A stretch of DNA of 64,000 nt from Sphingomonadaceae bacterium. GTDB lineage: Bacteria > Pseudomonadota > Alphaproteobacteria > Sphingomonadales > Sphingomonadaceae. The stretch spans positions 124,001-188,000 of the forward strand of contig JAFAZF010000051.1 in NCBI GenBank assembly GCA_019239915.1, given 5' to 3'. Position 1 is the stretch's first letter. Each line of letters begins with the position of its first letter. The translations under genes were made by a program, and so were the position numbers. Under the pieces are notes generated by a model. That model was not told the origin of the DNA and ran no database searches. It saw nothing but the letters and a program-made list of their open reading frames with translations. Below are positions 43,362 through 52,300 of the stretch, piece after piece.

Positions 43362-44348
43362 CTAGATCTCGAAGCTGACCATCTTGGCCATGATGAAGGC
43401 GCCGATGCCCATCCAGAAAAGGCCGCCCATACCCGCAATCATCAGTCGCGTGTCGGAGAAGAAGCCCTTCATGTAGTCGGCGTTCACGAACCAAACCATG
43501 ATGAAGACGATGAACGGCAGCGAGCCGACGATCAGCGCCGATGCCTTGGACTCGGACGACATCGCCTTGATCTTGAGCTTCATCTGCGCGCGCTTGCGCA
43601 ACACGTCGGCGAGGTTCGAGAGCGTTTCGGCGAGGTTGCCGCCGGTTTCGCGCTGGATCGCCAGCGTGATCGTGAAGAACTGGAACTCGGGCGTGCCGAG
43701 CCTGTCGGCGGTTTCCTGGAGCGAGGCCTCCATGGTCCGGCCGATCTTGATACGATCGGAGATCGCGCGAAACTCGACGCCGACCGGTCCCGGAACTTCC
43801 TGGCCGACGACGGTGAGCGTCTCGGAGATCGGCAGACCCGAACGCAGACCGCGCACGAGCAGCTCGATGGCGTCAGGGAACTTGGCGGTGAACAGCTTCA
43901 CGCGCCGGCCGATCAGGAAGCCGACCGCCTTGTGCGGGAAGCCGAGCCCGACGAACAGCCCGACCAGGATCGAGAGCGGCAGTGGTGGCCCCTTGAGGTG
44001 GACGAGCAGCGCCACGCCCACCGTGATGCCGACGCAGGCGAGGGCATATTGGCCCAGCGTCCAGTCACGCCCGGTCATGTCGAGCCGCTTGCGCAGCGCC
44101 GCCGGCTTCGGGACGAAGCGCGTGAAATATTCGTCGAGCTTGGTGTCGCGCTGGGCGAGGATGCCCCGCAGCTGCGCTTGCGCCACCGTCTCGCGCGAGC
44201 CGGAATAGCGGCCTTTGAGCGCATGCAGCCGCCGGCTCTGGACACGGCTGGCGCTCGGCCCCGCAAAGGCGAAGCCGAGCAGCACCAGGCAAAGCGCCCC
44301 CGAAAAGGCGAAGAGGATCACGGGCATCATCATGGCGCGCGCCTGCAC
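43362..44348 (-). CDS. tadB: Tad pilus inner-membrane platform protein TadB
   Basis: TadB pairs with TadC in the inner-membrane platform. The 328 residues contain an N-terminal hydrophobic segment (MMMPVILFAFSGALCLVLLG), the GspF-like domain with FPDAIELLVRGLRSGLPISE and AIQRETGGNLAETLSNLADV, and C-terminal membrane segments. It lies between cpaE and tadC. In related clusters cpaF would come between cpaE and tadB; here the gap is only 37 bases. Confidence 0.92.
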   Translation of the reverse strand: MQARAMMMPVILFAFSGALCLVLLGFAFAGPSASRVQSRRLHALKGRYSGSRETVAQAQLRGILAQRDTKLDEYFTRFVPKPAALRKRLDMTGRDWTLGQYALACVGITVGVALLVHLKGPPLPLSILVGLFVGLGFPHKAVGFLIGRRVKLFTAKFPDAIELLVRGLRSGLPISETLTVVGQEVPGPVGVEFRAISDRIKIGRTMEASLQETADRLGTPEFQFFTITLAIQRETGGNLAETLSNLADVLRKRAQMKLKIKAMSSESKASALIVGSLPFIVFIMVWFVNADYMKGFFSDTRLMIAGMGGLFWMGIGAFIMAKMVSFEI

Positions 44349-44385
44349 CTCGTCTCAAGCCGGCGCCGCGAGCGGCGCCGAGCGG

Positions 44386-45675
44386 TCAATCCTTCTTCGC
44401 CTTCGAGGGGATGAGCCCCTTGAGGTCGCCGAACTTGTCGAGCAGCGAGCCGGCTTTGGCCTTCTGCTCGCCCTTGCTCCTGGGGGCATCATCCGCATCC
44501 GGGTCGGAGACGCGGATCACCTGGCGCGCGAGGTCGGCGAGCGCCTGGCCGACCTTGGCGGATTTGCCCGCCTCGGCGAGCGGCTTGCCGAGCTTGGCGG
44601 CCTGCGCGGCGAGCTTGTGATCGATCGGGATCAGCAGATCGATCTTGCGCTCGATCGAGGTCTCGAAATCCTTGCGGCTGACCTCGGCGGTGCCCGCCAC
44701 GACCTTGTTCGCGACGACGAGCACCTTCGACTGGGGCGCGTTCGCCTTGAGCCAGGAGAGGATGCGGATCGCATCGCGCGCCGCGGCGAGCGTGAACTCG
44801 GTGACGAGCACGGTCGAATTGCAGTCGTGCAGCAGATGCGGGTGCTGGACCAGCATCGTGCGCGGCAGATCGACCACCGTGCATTCGAACGCCGCGCGCA
44901 TCTCCTCCTGGAGCTGATAGAAAGCGGTGCCGTCGCTGATCAGCGGCTGGTGGATCGGCGCCTCGGCCGAAAGCACCGCGAGCTTCTCGTTGGCCTTGAC
45001 CATCGCGCGTTCGATGAAGAGCCCGTCGATGCGGCTCGGGTTCTCGATCGCGTCGGTCAGGCCGCGGCCCGGCTCGAGATCGAGGTTGAGCGCGCCGGTG
45101 CCGAAATGCACGTCGAGGTCGAGCAGCGCCGTGGAGCGCTTTGCGTTCTCGCCGAGCAGCCACGCGATCGAGGTGGCGATCGTGGTCGCGCCGACGCCGC
45201 CGCGAACGCCGATCACCGCGCTCATGCAGTGCGGACGGTCGGCCTGCGCTTCCGCCACCTTGGGCCCGGAGAGGGCAAGCTGCGCGTGCGCGAAGGCTTC
45301 GCGGGCCTGATCGGGGCTGAATGGCTTCAGCAGATAGTCCTGAATTCCGCTCGCGACGAGGTCACGATACAGCCGTACGTCGTTGACCTGACCCGAGGCG
45401 ACCACCACCGTGCCGGGCTCGCAGACTTCGGCGAGCGCATTGATGTCGTTGAGCGGATCACCGCTCTCGGACAGATCGACGAACAAAATCTGCGGGCTCG
45501 CCGAGACGGCGAGCGTCTGCACCGCCGTGCGCAGGCCGCCGCGCTGGATCTTCTCCGGCGCCCATCCGAGCTCGATCGCGACGGGGCGGAGCATCTCCGC
45601 CGTCGCATCGTCGCAGACGAAAGCGGAGAAAGGATCGCGAAGCCCGGCGCCGCGAGGGTTGAAAGGCGCGTTCAC
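44386..45675 (-). CDS. cpaE: Pilus assembly protein CpaE (TadZ), receiver-like plus MinD-type ATPase
   Basis: CpaE/TadZ places the Tad apparatus in the cell. The N-terminal ~140 residues are a degenerate receiver-like domain (QILFVDLSESGDPLNDINAL, then GIQDYLLKPFSPDQAREAF). The ATPase domain follows with the deviant Walker A GVRGGVGATTIATSIAWLL and the switch STALLDLDVHFGTG. The 429 residues are normal. Its start overlaps the cpaD stop by four bases. Confidence 0.93.
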   Translation of the reverse strand: MNAPFNPRGAGLRDPFSAFVCDDATAEMLRPVAIELGWAPEKIQRGGLRTAVQTLAVSASPQILFVDLSESGDPLNDINALAEVCEPGTVVVASGQVNDVRLYRDLVASGIQDYLLKPFSPDQAREAFAHAQLALSGPKVAEAQADRPHCMSAVIGVRGGVGATTIATSIAWLLGENAKRSTALLDLDVHFGTGALNLDLEPGRGLTDAIENPSRIDGLFIERAMVKANEKLAVLSAEAPIHQPLISDGTAFYQLQEEMRAAFECTVVDLPRTMLVQHPHLLHDCNSTVLVTEFTLAAARDAIRILSWLKANAPQSKVLVVANKVVAGTAEVSRKDFETSIERKIDLLIPIDHKLAAQAAKLGKPLAEAGKSAKVGQALADLARQVIRVSDPDADDAPRSKGEQKAKAGSLLDKFGDLKGLIPSKAKKD

Positions 45676-46310
45676 TGGCCACCTCCCGACTTGGTGCTCT
45701 CTTGCTTCAGACCGCCCTTGCCGGTCGGATCCTGATCACGCCACAGCGCGACGGACTTGTTGGCGACCCGCGCGTCGGTCGGGCCGCTGCTGGCATGGCC
45801 GCGGACCAGATCGGTCGGGCTCGCCACCATCGCGGCGAGGTTGGTGTTCACCGCGCACCCGAAGTTCGAGCTCGTCGATTCGGAGAAGTTCGGCTGCGAC
45901 GGGGCATCCCAGTTCGGGCAGCGATCCGTACGCGCCGAGGAGCGCGTGACGACGACCCGGATCATTCCCGCCGCGACCGGGTTCTGCGTCACCGGCGCTT
46001 CGTTGTTGACGAGCAGGCCGTAGCGCGCGGCGACCGCAGCGACCGTATCGTGCGCGCCCCGGTGCCCGTACGGAACCGGGTCATCGACGGCGACGGCATC
46101 GCCGTAGCCGAGACGCATGGTGTCGAACCAGCCGGCGAGGCGCTGTTCCTCGCCGGGGGCGAGTCCCTTCGGCGCGGTGCCGAGGTCGATCGCATAGTCG
46201 GCGCGGCTCACCAATGGTTGGTGGACGCTCTCCAGACCGCGATTGACCGGTCCGCAGGCGCCGAGGCTCGCGACCAGCGCAAGGCCGAGGGGGGCGGTGA
46301 TGCGACGCAT
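45672..46310 (-). CDS. cpaD: Pilus assembly lipoprotein CpaD
   Basis: The product has a lipoprotein signal peptide with lipobox SLGAC (Cys19 when started at ATG 46310; the track's 46325 adds five residues). It matches the CpaD family in size and layout, with a Cys-containing C-terminal half (PNWDAPSQPNFSESTSSNFG, then CAVNTNLAAMVASPTDLV). CpaD is an outer-membrane or periplasmic part of the Flp/Tad pilus. It lies between the secretin gene and cpaE. Confidence 0.9.
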   Translation of the reverse strand: MRRITAPLGLALVASLGACGPVNRGLESVHQPLVSRADYAIDLGTAPKGLAPGEEQRLAGWFDTMRLGYGDAVAVDDPVPYGHRGAHDTVAAVAARYGLLVNNEAPVTQNPVAAGMIRVVVTRSSARTDRCPNWDAPSQPNFSESTSSNFGCAVNTNLAAMVASPTDLVRGHASSGPTDARVANKSVALWRDQDPTGKGGLKQESTKSGGGQ

Positions 46311-46337
46311 GATCTTGCTCTCCATCTCGGTCGAGCC

Positions 46338-47972
46338 TCAGTTGTTGAACGAGAAGCCAGGCGCGGCGTCCGCGACCTTCTTGGGCTTCTTGTCCTTAGG
46401 ATCGGTTACCGGAGCGGCCGGATCGGCCATGCCGACCTGCGCGACCGGCGGCGGCGGCGTTTCCATTTTCGCGGTCGGTCGCTTCTGGCCGGTCTTGCCG
46501 CCGTTGTCCTGGCCGCCGAGGATCCGCTCGAAGTCGGTCGCCGCCTTGTAGCCGTCGGTCGGCAGCGCGATCTGATCGGCCGAGGTCGGCTTCACGAGAT
46601 ACGGCGTGACGACGATGACGAGCTCGGTCTCGTTGCGCGTGAACTTGTTGTCGCGGAACAGCGTGCCGAGCACCGGCAGATCGCCGAGGAACGGCGCCTT
46701 GTTGGTCGTGTTGCCATGCCCGTTCGAGAGCAGGCCGCCGATCATGAAGCTCTGGCCGGAGCCGAGCTCGATCGTCGTTTCCGCGCGCCGCGTGGTGAGA
46801 CCGGGCACCGCCGTGCCGCCGATGGTGACGCTGTTCGAATAGTCGAGCTGCGACACTTCGGGGCGGACGCGCATCGAGATGCGGCCGTCGGCGAGCACGA
46901 TCGGCGTGAAGGCGAGGCTGACGCCGTACTGCTTGTACTCGATCGAGATCTGGCCGAGCTGCTGCGCGACCGGGATCGGGATCTCGCCGCCGGCGAGGAA
47001 GCTTGCCGTCTCGCCGGAAAGCGCGGTGAGGTTGGGCTGGGCCAGCGTCGTGACCAGGCCATCGTTCTCGGCGAGATCGATGGCATCCATGATGTCGACA
47101 CCCCAGAGCTTGCCGGCAAGGCCGAGCGAGGTCGTCGCGCCGTCCTTGAGCAGGCTCGAGAAGTTGTAGGTGGTGCCGCCGGTGATGAACTTGCCCGTCG
47201 CCGGATTGAACGGCAGGCTGAGCGAGCCCGCCGGCAATCCGTAGAGCGACGATGCGTCCAGCGACGGCAGGCCGGAGGTGCTGTACGGATCGATCGAGCC
47301 GAAGCTGCGGCCGCGCGCGACGTTGAAGTTGAAGCCGCCGGTCGTATCCTTCGTGATCAGGTTCATGCCGATCTGCTTCAGGAACGTCCGGCTGACCTCG
47401 GCGACCTTGACGTGCAGGTTGACCTGCATCGGCGTCGCGGTCGCGAGCCGGCTGATCACCTGGATGTCCTTGCCGACGAACGCCTGGACGAGGCGCTGGG
47501 CCTGCTCGACGTCATCGGGCGCGGCGACGGTACCGGTGAGCAGGACGAGGCCCTGCATCGGCGTCGCCGTGATCGTCGCCTGCGGCATTGCGAGCTTCAG
47601 CATCGTCTGGATGCTGTCCAGATTGGTGCCGACGCGCACGTCGGACGACCAGATCACCGCACCGCTCTTGCCGGTGGCGTAGACCGAGGTCTGGCCCGCG
47701 CCCTTGCCGAAGACGTAGAGCTGCGTCTTGGAGCGCACCTGGACGTCGGCGATGGTCGGATCCGCGACGAACAGATCGGTCATCGGCGCCCGGAGGTTGA
47801 CGAGCTCGCCGCGGCCGACCGAGAGGGTGATCTGGCCTTGCGGCCGCACGCCCGGAGCCGAGGTGGTCGCTGCCGCGGCGGGGGTGGCGGGCATCGCCGC
47901 CAGGCCTGCCGCGAGGGCCGCCGCCAGCGCGCCGCCAAGCGCGCCATGGCGAAGGATCGACTGCGTGTTCAT
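46338..47972 (-). CDS. cpaC: Flp pilus secretin CpaC (RcpA)
   Basis: The secretin forms the outer-membrane pore of the pilus. After a signal peptide (LAAALAAGLAAMPATPAAAA) come a BON-like N-domain (GQTSVYATGKSGAVIWSSDV, MPQATITATPMQGLVLLTGT) and the secretin C-domain (TLAQPNLTALSGETASFLAG, SGQSFMIGGLLSNG, LFRDNKFTRNETELVIVVTP). The 544 residues are typical. It begins one base after cpaB ends. Confidence 0.95.
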   Translation of the reverse strand: MNTQSILRHGALGGALAAALAAGLAAMPATPAAAATTSAPGVRPQGQITLSVGRGELVNLRAPMTDLFVADPTIADVQVRSKTQLYVFGKGAGQTSVYATGKSGAVIWSSDVRVGTNLDSIQTMLKLAMPQATITATPMQGLVLLTGTVAAPDDVEQAQRLVQAFVGKDIQVISRLATATPMQVNLHVKVAEVSRTFLKQIGMNLITKDTTGGFNFNVARGRSFGSIDPYSTSGLPSLDASSLYGLPAGSLSLPFNPATGKFITGGTTYNFSSLLKDGATTSLGLAGKLWGVDIMDAIDLAENDGLVTTLAQPNLTALSGETASFLAGGEIPIPVAQQLGQISIEYKQYGVSLAFTPIVLADGRISMRVRPEVSQLDYSNSVTIGGTAVPGLTTRRAETTIELGSGQSFMIGGLLSNGHGNTTNKAPFLGDLPVLGTLFRDNKFTRNETELVIVVTPYLVKPTSADQIALPTDGYKAATDFERILGGQDNGGKTGQKRPTAKMETPPPPVAQVGMADPAAPVTDPKDKKPKKVADAAPGFSFNN

Positions 47973-47973
47973 C

Positions 47974-48996
47974 TCACTTACCCCCCAAGGGCACGACAGT
48001 GATGGTTGAGCCCCGCGCGACCTTCACGCTCGGACCGGTGGGCACCGCAGGCGCGGCGCCGGGCTGCGGCTGGCCGTTGGCGGCCATCTGCGGGCCGGAC
48101 GGACCGGCCTTGCCCGGGACGGTGTTGCGCTGGAAGCGCGAGACTTCGCCGCCGGTCGTGTAGGTCGTGTCGGTATCCAGCGGCCGCGAGGCGATCGGCA
48201 GCAGCACCTGCTGCGGCGCCTTCGGATCCTTGCTGTTCGCGGTCGCGACCGTGGTTTCGCCGCTGGCGAGCGCCTTCTGCAGGTCGGCGCTGTTGTCGGC
48301 GATCGAGCGCAGCGACAGCGAGAGCTGGCCGAGCGTCTGGGCGACCGCGATCTTCTCGGCGATCTTCGGCGTCGCTTCCATCGTCACCGTCGAGAAGGTC
48401 TTGACGTCGGTCTTGCCCTCGTCGTCCTTGCTGTTGGTGCGCTGGTCGGTGGCGAGCACGCGCAGGTTGCGCACGATCGTTTCGGAGACCTTGAGCGGCG
48501 GGCCGTTGCCGCCACCCTGGACGTCCGAGGTCAGCACCAGATCGACGCGGTCGCCTGGGAAGACGAAGCCGGCGACACCCGAGGCGGCCGAGACCGAAAC
48601 GGTCATGGCGCGCATGCCGGGGCTGAGCGCGGCGGCGAGGAAGCCGCGGTCACCCGGCTTCACCAGCGCGCCCTGGGTGAGCGGCTGGCCGGCGGTGATC
48701 TCGGTGCGCACGACCGTGCCGGCGAGCTTGAGCGGATCGACGCCCGGCTGGCCCTTCACGAAATAGGCGTTCCCGACGAGATCCTTCGGCCAGGGCTGGA
48801 AGCGGAAGCTGCCCTCCTGGAGAATGGTTCCGACCGGCAGCGGCTGCGTAGCCACGAGCACTTCGGGCCCGGTCTCGACCGGGGCGGCCTGCGCCTGGGG
48901 CGCGGCTGCGCCGGTGAACATGTTCTTGGCCATCACCGCGGTAATCGCAGCGACGACCAGAGCGCCCACCAGCAACGCAAGCTTCTTCACATCCAT
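47974..48996 (-). CDS. cpaB: Flp pilus assembly protein CpaB (RcpC)
   Basis: CpaB has an N-terminal anchor (KLALLVGALVVAAITAVMA), then an SAF-type domain (EVLVATQPLPVGTILQEGSF, RTEITAGQPLTQGALV) and the RcpC region (MTVSVSAASGVAGFVFPGDR, VDLVLTSDV). It is thought to work with the secretin in the periplasm. 340 residues. It is followed by cpaC and preceded by the prepilin peptidase gene cpaA. Confidence 0.93.
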   Translation of the reverse strand: MDVKKLALLVGALVVAAITAVMAKNMFTGAAAPQAQAAPVETGPEVLVATQPLPVGTILQEGSFRFQPWPKDLVGNAYFVKGQPGVDPLKLAGTVVRTEITAGQPLTQGALVKPGDRGFLAAALSPGMRAMTVSVSAASGVAGFVFPGDRVDLVLTSDVQGGGNGPPLKVSETIVRNLRVLATDQRTNSKDDEGKTDVKTFSTVTMEATPKIAEKIAVAQTLGQLSLSLRSIADNSADLQKALASGETTVATANSKDPKAPQQVLLPIASRPLDTDTTYTTGGEVSRFQRNTVPGKAGPSGPQMAANGQPQPGAAPAVPTGPSVKVARGSTITVVPLGGK

Positions 48997-49044
48997 GGTG
49001 CCGATCGCCCCCCTCGAGGCTCGTTGAAAAGTCAGCGCTTCTCT

Positions 49045-49515
49045 TCACCCAAAATGGTAAAGATATCGTTCGCCTATCGCCCACAGCCCGGCACAAGAGA
49101 TGGCGAGGCCGTAAGGCACCTCGATCGCGCCGCTGCTCTTGCGCACGCGGGCATGGATCACCATCGCGACCGTGAGCACGCCGCCGAGCACCGACATCAG
49201 GAACAGCATCCGGATGGCGGGCTCCCACGGCAGCCACAGCGCCAGCGCGCCGATCAGCTTGACGTCGCCGCCGCCCATTGCGCGCAACGCGAACGCACCG
49301 GTGAAGAGCGCGAAGACGAGCACCGCGAACAGGATCTGTCCGGCTATATCGGGCCAGAGCGCGAGCCCGTTCGCCCACCACCACAGCGGCGCGGCAAGCG
49401 CGAGGCCTGCGGTCAGTCCGTTCGGGATGGTGCGCGACCGCAGGTCGGTGCAGGCCGCGACGAGCAGCGCGAGCCCGCAGCCCGCTCCCAGGATTATCGC
49501 GAAAGCCGTATGCAT
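49045..49515 (-). CDS. cpaA: Type IV/Flp prepilin peptidase CpaA (TadV)
   Basis: This A24 aspartic peptidase cleaves and methylates Flp prepilins. The catalytic Asp residues are in ACTDLRSRTIPNGL and RAMGGGDVKLIGALALWLP (GxGD motif). It starts at ATG 49515 (MHTAFAIIL), giving 156 residues with multiple membrane segments; the track ORF starts in a different gene's region. It is first in the minus-strand cpa/tad cluster. No flp pilin gene is seen on its upstream side. Confidence 0.9.
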   Translation of the reverse strand: MHTAFAIILGAGCGLALLVAACTDLRSRTIPNGLTAGLALAAPLWWWANGLALWPDIAGQILFAVLVFALFTGAFALRAMGGGDVKLIGALALWLPWEPAIRMLFLMSVLGGVLTVAMVIHARVRKSSGAIEVPYGLAISCAGLWAIGERYLYHFG

Positions 49516-49564
49516 GCAGCCAAGCCTAGACGGCACGGCTTTCCAAACCGTAACGCAACCATCG

Positions 49565-50524
49565 ATGACCGCTGAATTCCCGGCTTTCGATCCGCGCGCA
49601 CGGCCGGCGGGACTGCGCTTTTCGGAGTGGAACGCGCCCGATGGCTGGGCGCACCGCACCTATTCCTGGGCGCAGGACAAAGGCGTAGCACGGCAGCGCG
49701 GTAGCCTGCTCTATCAAGGCGGGCGCGCCGACTTCGCGGAGAAACATCTCGAGTCGCTGTACGACTGGCATCGCGCCGGCTGGCATCTTTCGGGGTTCGA
49801 CTGGCGCGGGCAGGGCGGTTCGGGCCGGCTGCTCGCCGATCCGCATATCGGTCATCTGCCGAGTCTCGATCCGCTCGTCGACGACCTCGCCGCCTTCGTG
49901 GTGCGGTGGCAGGCGGAGACGCCGCCGCCGCACGTGATCGTCGCGCACTCGATGGGGGCGCATATCGCGTTGCGGATGCTCGCCGAGCGCGACTGCCCAA
50001 TCGACGCGGGGGTGCTGCTGGCGCCGATGCTGGGCATCAACACCGCTCCTTTTCCGGAATGGTTCGCCCGCGTCGTGGTCGCCGGCATGCGCCTGGCCGG
50101 ACGCGGTGCGCGCGCGGCGTGGCGGGAGGGGCAGGGCGGCGCGAGCGACCGCATGCGGCAGCTCCGCCTCACCAGCAGCATCGAGCGGTTCGAGCATGGC
50201 CGCTGGTGGAAGCGCCGCCATCCCGAACTCACCACCGGCGGCCCGAGCTGGGACTGGATCGCCGCCGCGCTCGGTTCGCAATGCGCGCTCGATCAGGATG
50301 GCGCGCTCGAGGCGATCTCGACCCCGCTGCTGATCCTCGCGACGCCGACCGATCGGCTCGTTTCGAGCGCCGGCATCGCCCGCGCCGCCGAACGCCTCAG
50401 GGACGCGCGGCTGCGCATGTTCCCGGGCGCGGCGCACGATCTGCTGCGCGAGGCGGATCCGATCCGTAGCGCGGTGATGGCGGAGATCGCCGCCTTTCTC
50501 GACGAGCGGGCGCCGGCGCGGTGA
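49565..50524 (+). CDS. Alpha/beta hydrolase (lysophospholipase-like)
   Basis: I start at ATG 49565 (MTAEFPAFDPRARPAG), giving 319 residues; the track ORF runs in from the cpaA region. The nucleophile elbow is VIVAHSMGAHIALRML; the acid and His are likely in ILATPTDRLVSS and FPGAAHDLLREAD. The pattern resembles serine aminopeptidase S33 (lysophospholipase L2-type). It overlaps the oxidase gene by four bases (GTGA), so the two form an operon. Confidence 0.85.
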   Translation: MTAEFPAFDPRARPAGLRFSEWNAPDGWAHRTYSWAQDKGVARQRGSLLYQGGRADFAEKHLESLYDWHRAGWHLSGFDWRGQGGSGRLLADPHIGHLPSLDPLVDDLAAFVVRWQAETPPPHVIVAHSMGAHIALRMLAERDCPIDAGVLLAPMLGINTAPFPEWFARVVVAGMRLAGRGARAAWREGQGGASDRMRQLRLTSSIERFEHGRWWKRRHPELTTGGPSWDWIAAALGSQCALDQDGALEAISTPLLILATPTDRLVSSAGIARAAERLRDARLRMFPGAAHDLLREADPIRSAVMAEIAAFLDERAPAR

Positions 50525-51615
50525 TCGCGGTCGATGTCGCGATCGTCGGCGCCGGCATCGCGGGCGCGGGGCTGGCGGCGGCGATCGGGGACCGCGCGCG
50601 GGTGCTGCTGATCGAGGCGGAGGCGCAACCCGGCTATCATGCGACTGGGCGTTCGGCAGCGTTCTGGCAGGAGACCTATGGCGGTCCGGGCGTGCAGCCG
50701 CTGACCACTGCATCGGGGCCTTGGCTGGCGGCGGGCGGCTATCTGCGGCGGCGGGGGGCGCTGCATCTCGACGACGCTGCTGACGGTACCGCCGTAATTC
50801 AGCTCGATGCGGCGTTCGGCGCGCGGGTGCGGTTGGTGAGGCTTGGGCGGAGCGGGCTGGCGGCGCGGGTTCCGGGGCTGCGCGCGGCGTGGCAGCGCGG
50901 CCTGTTCGAACCGAGCACCGCGGACATCGATGTGGCCGCGCTGCACGAATATTATCTCGCTGAAACAAGACGATATGGCGTGCGCTTGCTGTGCGACTCG
51001 CCGCTCCGCACGGCCGTTCGCGAGCGTGGGCACTGGCGGATCGAGGCGGGCGAGGAGACGATCGCCGCCGACCTGCTCGTCAATGCCGCCGGAGCCTGGG
51101 CGGACCGGATCGCGATCCTCGCGGGCGCTCCGCCGCTCGGCATCCGGCCTTATCGCCGCACCGTCGTCCAGCTCGCCGTCGACCCGCCCGCGCCAGCCGA
51201 CATGCCGCTCGTCATCGACGCCGCCGGCCGCTTCTACTTCAAGCCCGAAGCAGGCGGCCGCCTGTGGCTCTCGCCACACGACGAGACGCCCTGCGACCCG
51301 TGCGATGCGGCGCCGGAGGAGATCGACGTCGCGCGCGCGATCGACCGGCTCGAACGCGTCGTCGATTGGCGGATATCGCGGGTCGAGCGAAGTTGGGCTG
51401 GCTTACGCAGTTTCGCGCCCGATCGTCTGCCCGTCTACGGCTTCGATCCGCGACGGCCCGGGTTCTTCTGGTGCGCCGGGCAGGGCGGCTTCGGCATCCA
51501 GACCGCGCCGGCGGGATCGGCGCTCGCGGCATCGCTGCTGCTCGGCCTCGCGCCGGACGGGTTGGCGGCGGACATCGACGCCGCGGCTTACGCGGCCGAT
51601 CGCTTCGCGCGCTGA
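50521..51615 (+). CDS. FAD-dependent oxidoreductase (DadA/glycine oxidase-like)
   Basis: The dinucleotide fold is seen at the N-terminus (VDVAIVGAGIAGAGLAAAIG), and the glycine oxidase-type C-terminal motif is near the end (FFWCAGQGGFGIQTAPA). The middle holds DIDVAALHEYYLAETRRYG and LVNAAGAWADRIAILAG. Such enzymes oxidise amino acids or related amines with FAD. The substrate is not known. 364 residues; GTG start coupled to the hydrolase gene. Confidence 0.88.
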   Translation: MIAVDVAIVGAGIAGAGLAAAIGDRARVLLIEAEAQPGYHATGRSAAFWQETYGGPGVQPLTTASGPWLAAGGYLRRRGALHLDDAADGTAVIQLDAAFGARVRLVRLGRSGLAARVPGLRAAWQRGLFEPSTADIDVAALHEYYLAETRRYGVRLLCDSPLRTAVRERGHWRIEAGEETIAADLLVNAAGAWADRIAILAGAPPLGIRPYRRTVVQLAVDPPAPADMPLVIDAAGRFYFKPEAGGRLWLSPHDETPCDPCDAAPEEIDVARAIDRLERVVDWRISRVERSWAGLRSFAPDRLPVYGFDPRRPGFFWCAGQGGFGIQTAPAGSALAASLLLGLAPDGLAADIDAAAYAADRFAR

Positions 51616-51736
51616 GCCCTGCGGGTCTGTGCCGGCGCGCCCGGGAAGGTCGCGTACCCCAGATAAGGTCGAGGATCTCTGTAATCATTTCCCGGCTGAG
51701 CGGTACCGAGAGCTGCCGCCGTCATGCTCGCCTACT

Positions 51737-52201
51737 TCAGCGCTCCTTTACCGTCTCCATCGCGACGAAGGTCGAGGTGCTCGCGACGTGGGGCAGGCTG
51801 GAGATCTTCTCGCCGAGAACGATGCGATAGTGGCGGATGTCGGCGGTGCGGACCTTGAGCAGATAGTCGAAGCTGCTCGCGATCATGTGGCATTCCTCGA
51901 CTTCGGGGATGCGGCGGACGGCGGCGTTGAATTCATCGAGCGCGGTCTCGCGCGTATCGGACAGCTTGACCTCGGCGAAGGCGACGTGATCGAGACCGAG
52001 CTTGGCCGCATCGGTCACGGCGCGAAAGCCGAGGATCACGCCGCTCTCGATCAGCCGCCGCAACCTCACCTGGCATGGCGTCTTGGAGAGGCCGACGCGC
52101 CGGGCAAGATCGGTGACGGTGATACGTCCATCGTCCGCGAGCACGGCGATGATCTTGCGATCGAACACATCCAGATCGACCGCTGCTGAGCTCTTTTCCA
52201 T
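51737..52201 (-). CDS. Lrp/AsnC-family regulator, probable putA regulator
   Basis: The 154 residues comprise an N-terminal HTH (DRKIIAVLADDGRITVTDLA, RRVGLSKTPCQVRLRRLIES) and the Lrp/AsnC ligand-binding domain (VAFAEVKLSDTRETALDEFN, then DYLLKVRTADIRHYR). It starts at ATG 52201; the track ORF reads far into putA on the wrong strand. It is divergent from putA with a 99-base gap. In many alphaproteobacteria such a gene (PutR) activates putA in response to proline, so that role is likely here. Confidence 0.9.
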   Translation of the reverse strand: MEKSSAAVDLDVFDRKIIAVLADDGRITVTDLARRVGLSKTPCQVRLRRLIESGVILGFRAVTDAAKLGLDHVAFAEVKLSDTRETALDEFNAAVRRIPEVEECHMIASSFDYLLKVRTADIRHYRIVLGEKISSLPHVASTSTFVAMETVKER

Positions 52202-52234
52202 GCCAATCGCCCTAAACACCCGACCGATCAAGCC

Positions 52235-52270
52235 GATCCGAGCTGTCGATAGCCGATCTTTGGTCGGATC
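52235..52270. promoter_or_regulatory. Possible operator between lrp-type gene and putA
   Basis: GATCCGA at 52235 and its inverse TCGGATC at 52264 form a perfect 7-base inverted repeat in the 99-base divergent gap, with several other CCGAT/ATCGG half-sites close by. This may be a binding site for the Lrp-type protein. No clear -10/-35 pair is assigned. Confidence 0.35.
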
Positions 52271-52300
52271 GTCAGCGGCGGATCTGGTAAGGATACCGGC

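Noticed and set aside
45702-48002. 766-residue plus-strand ORF over cpaD and cpaC
   Set aside because: Antisense to the secretin gene, which has full family motifs and a signal peptide.
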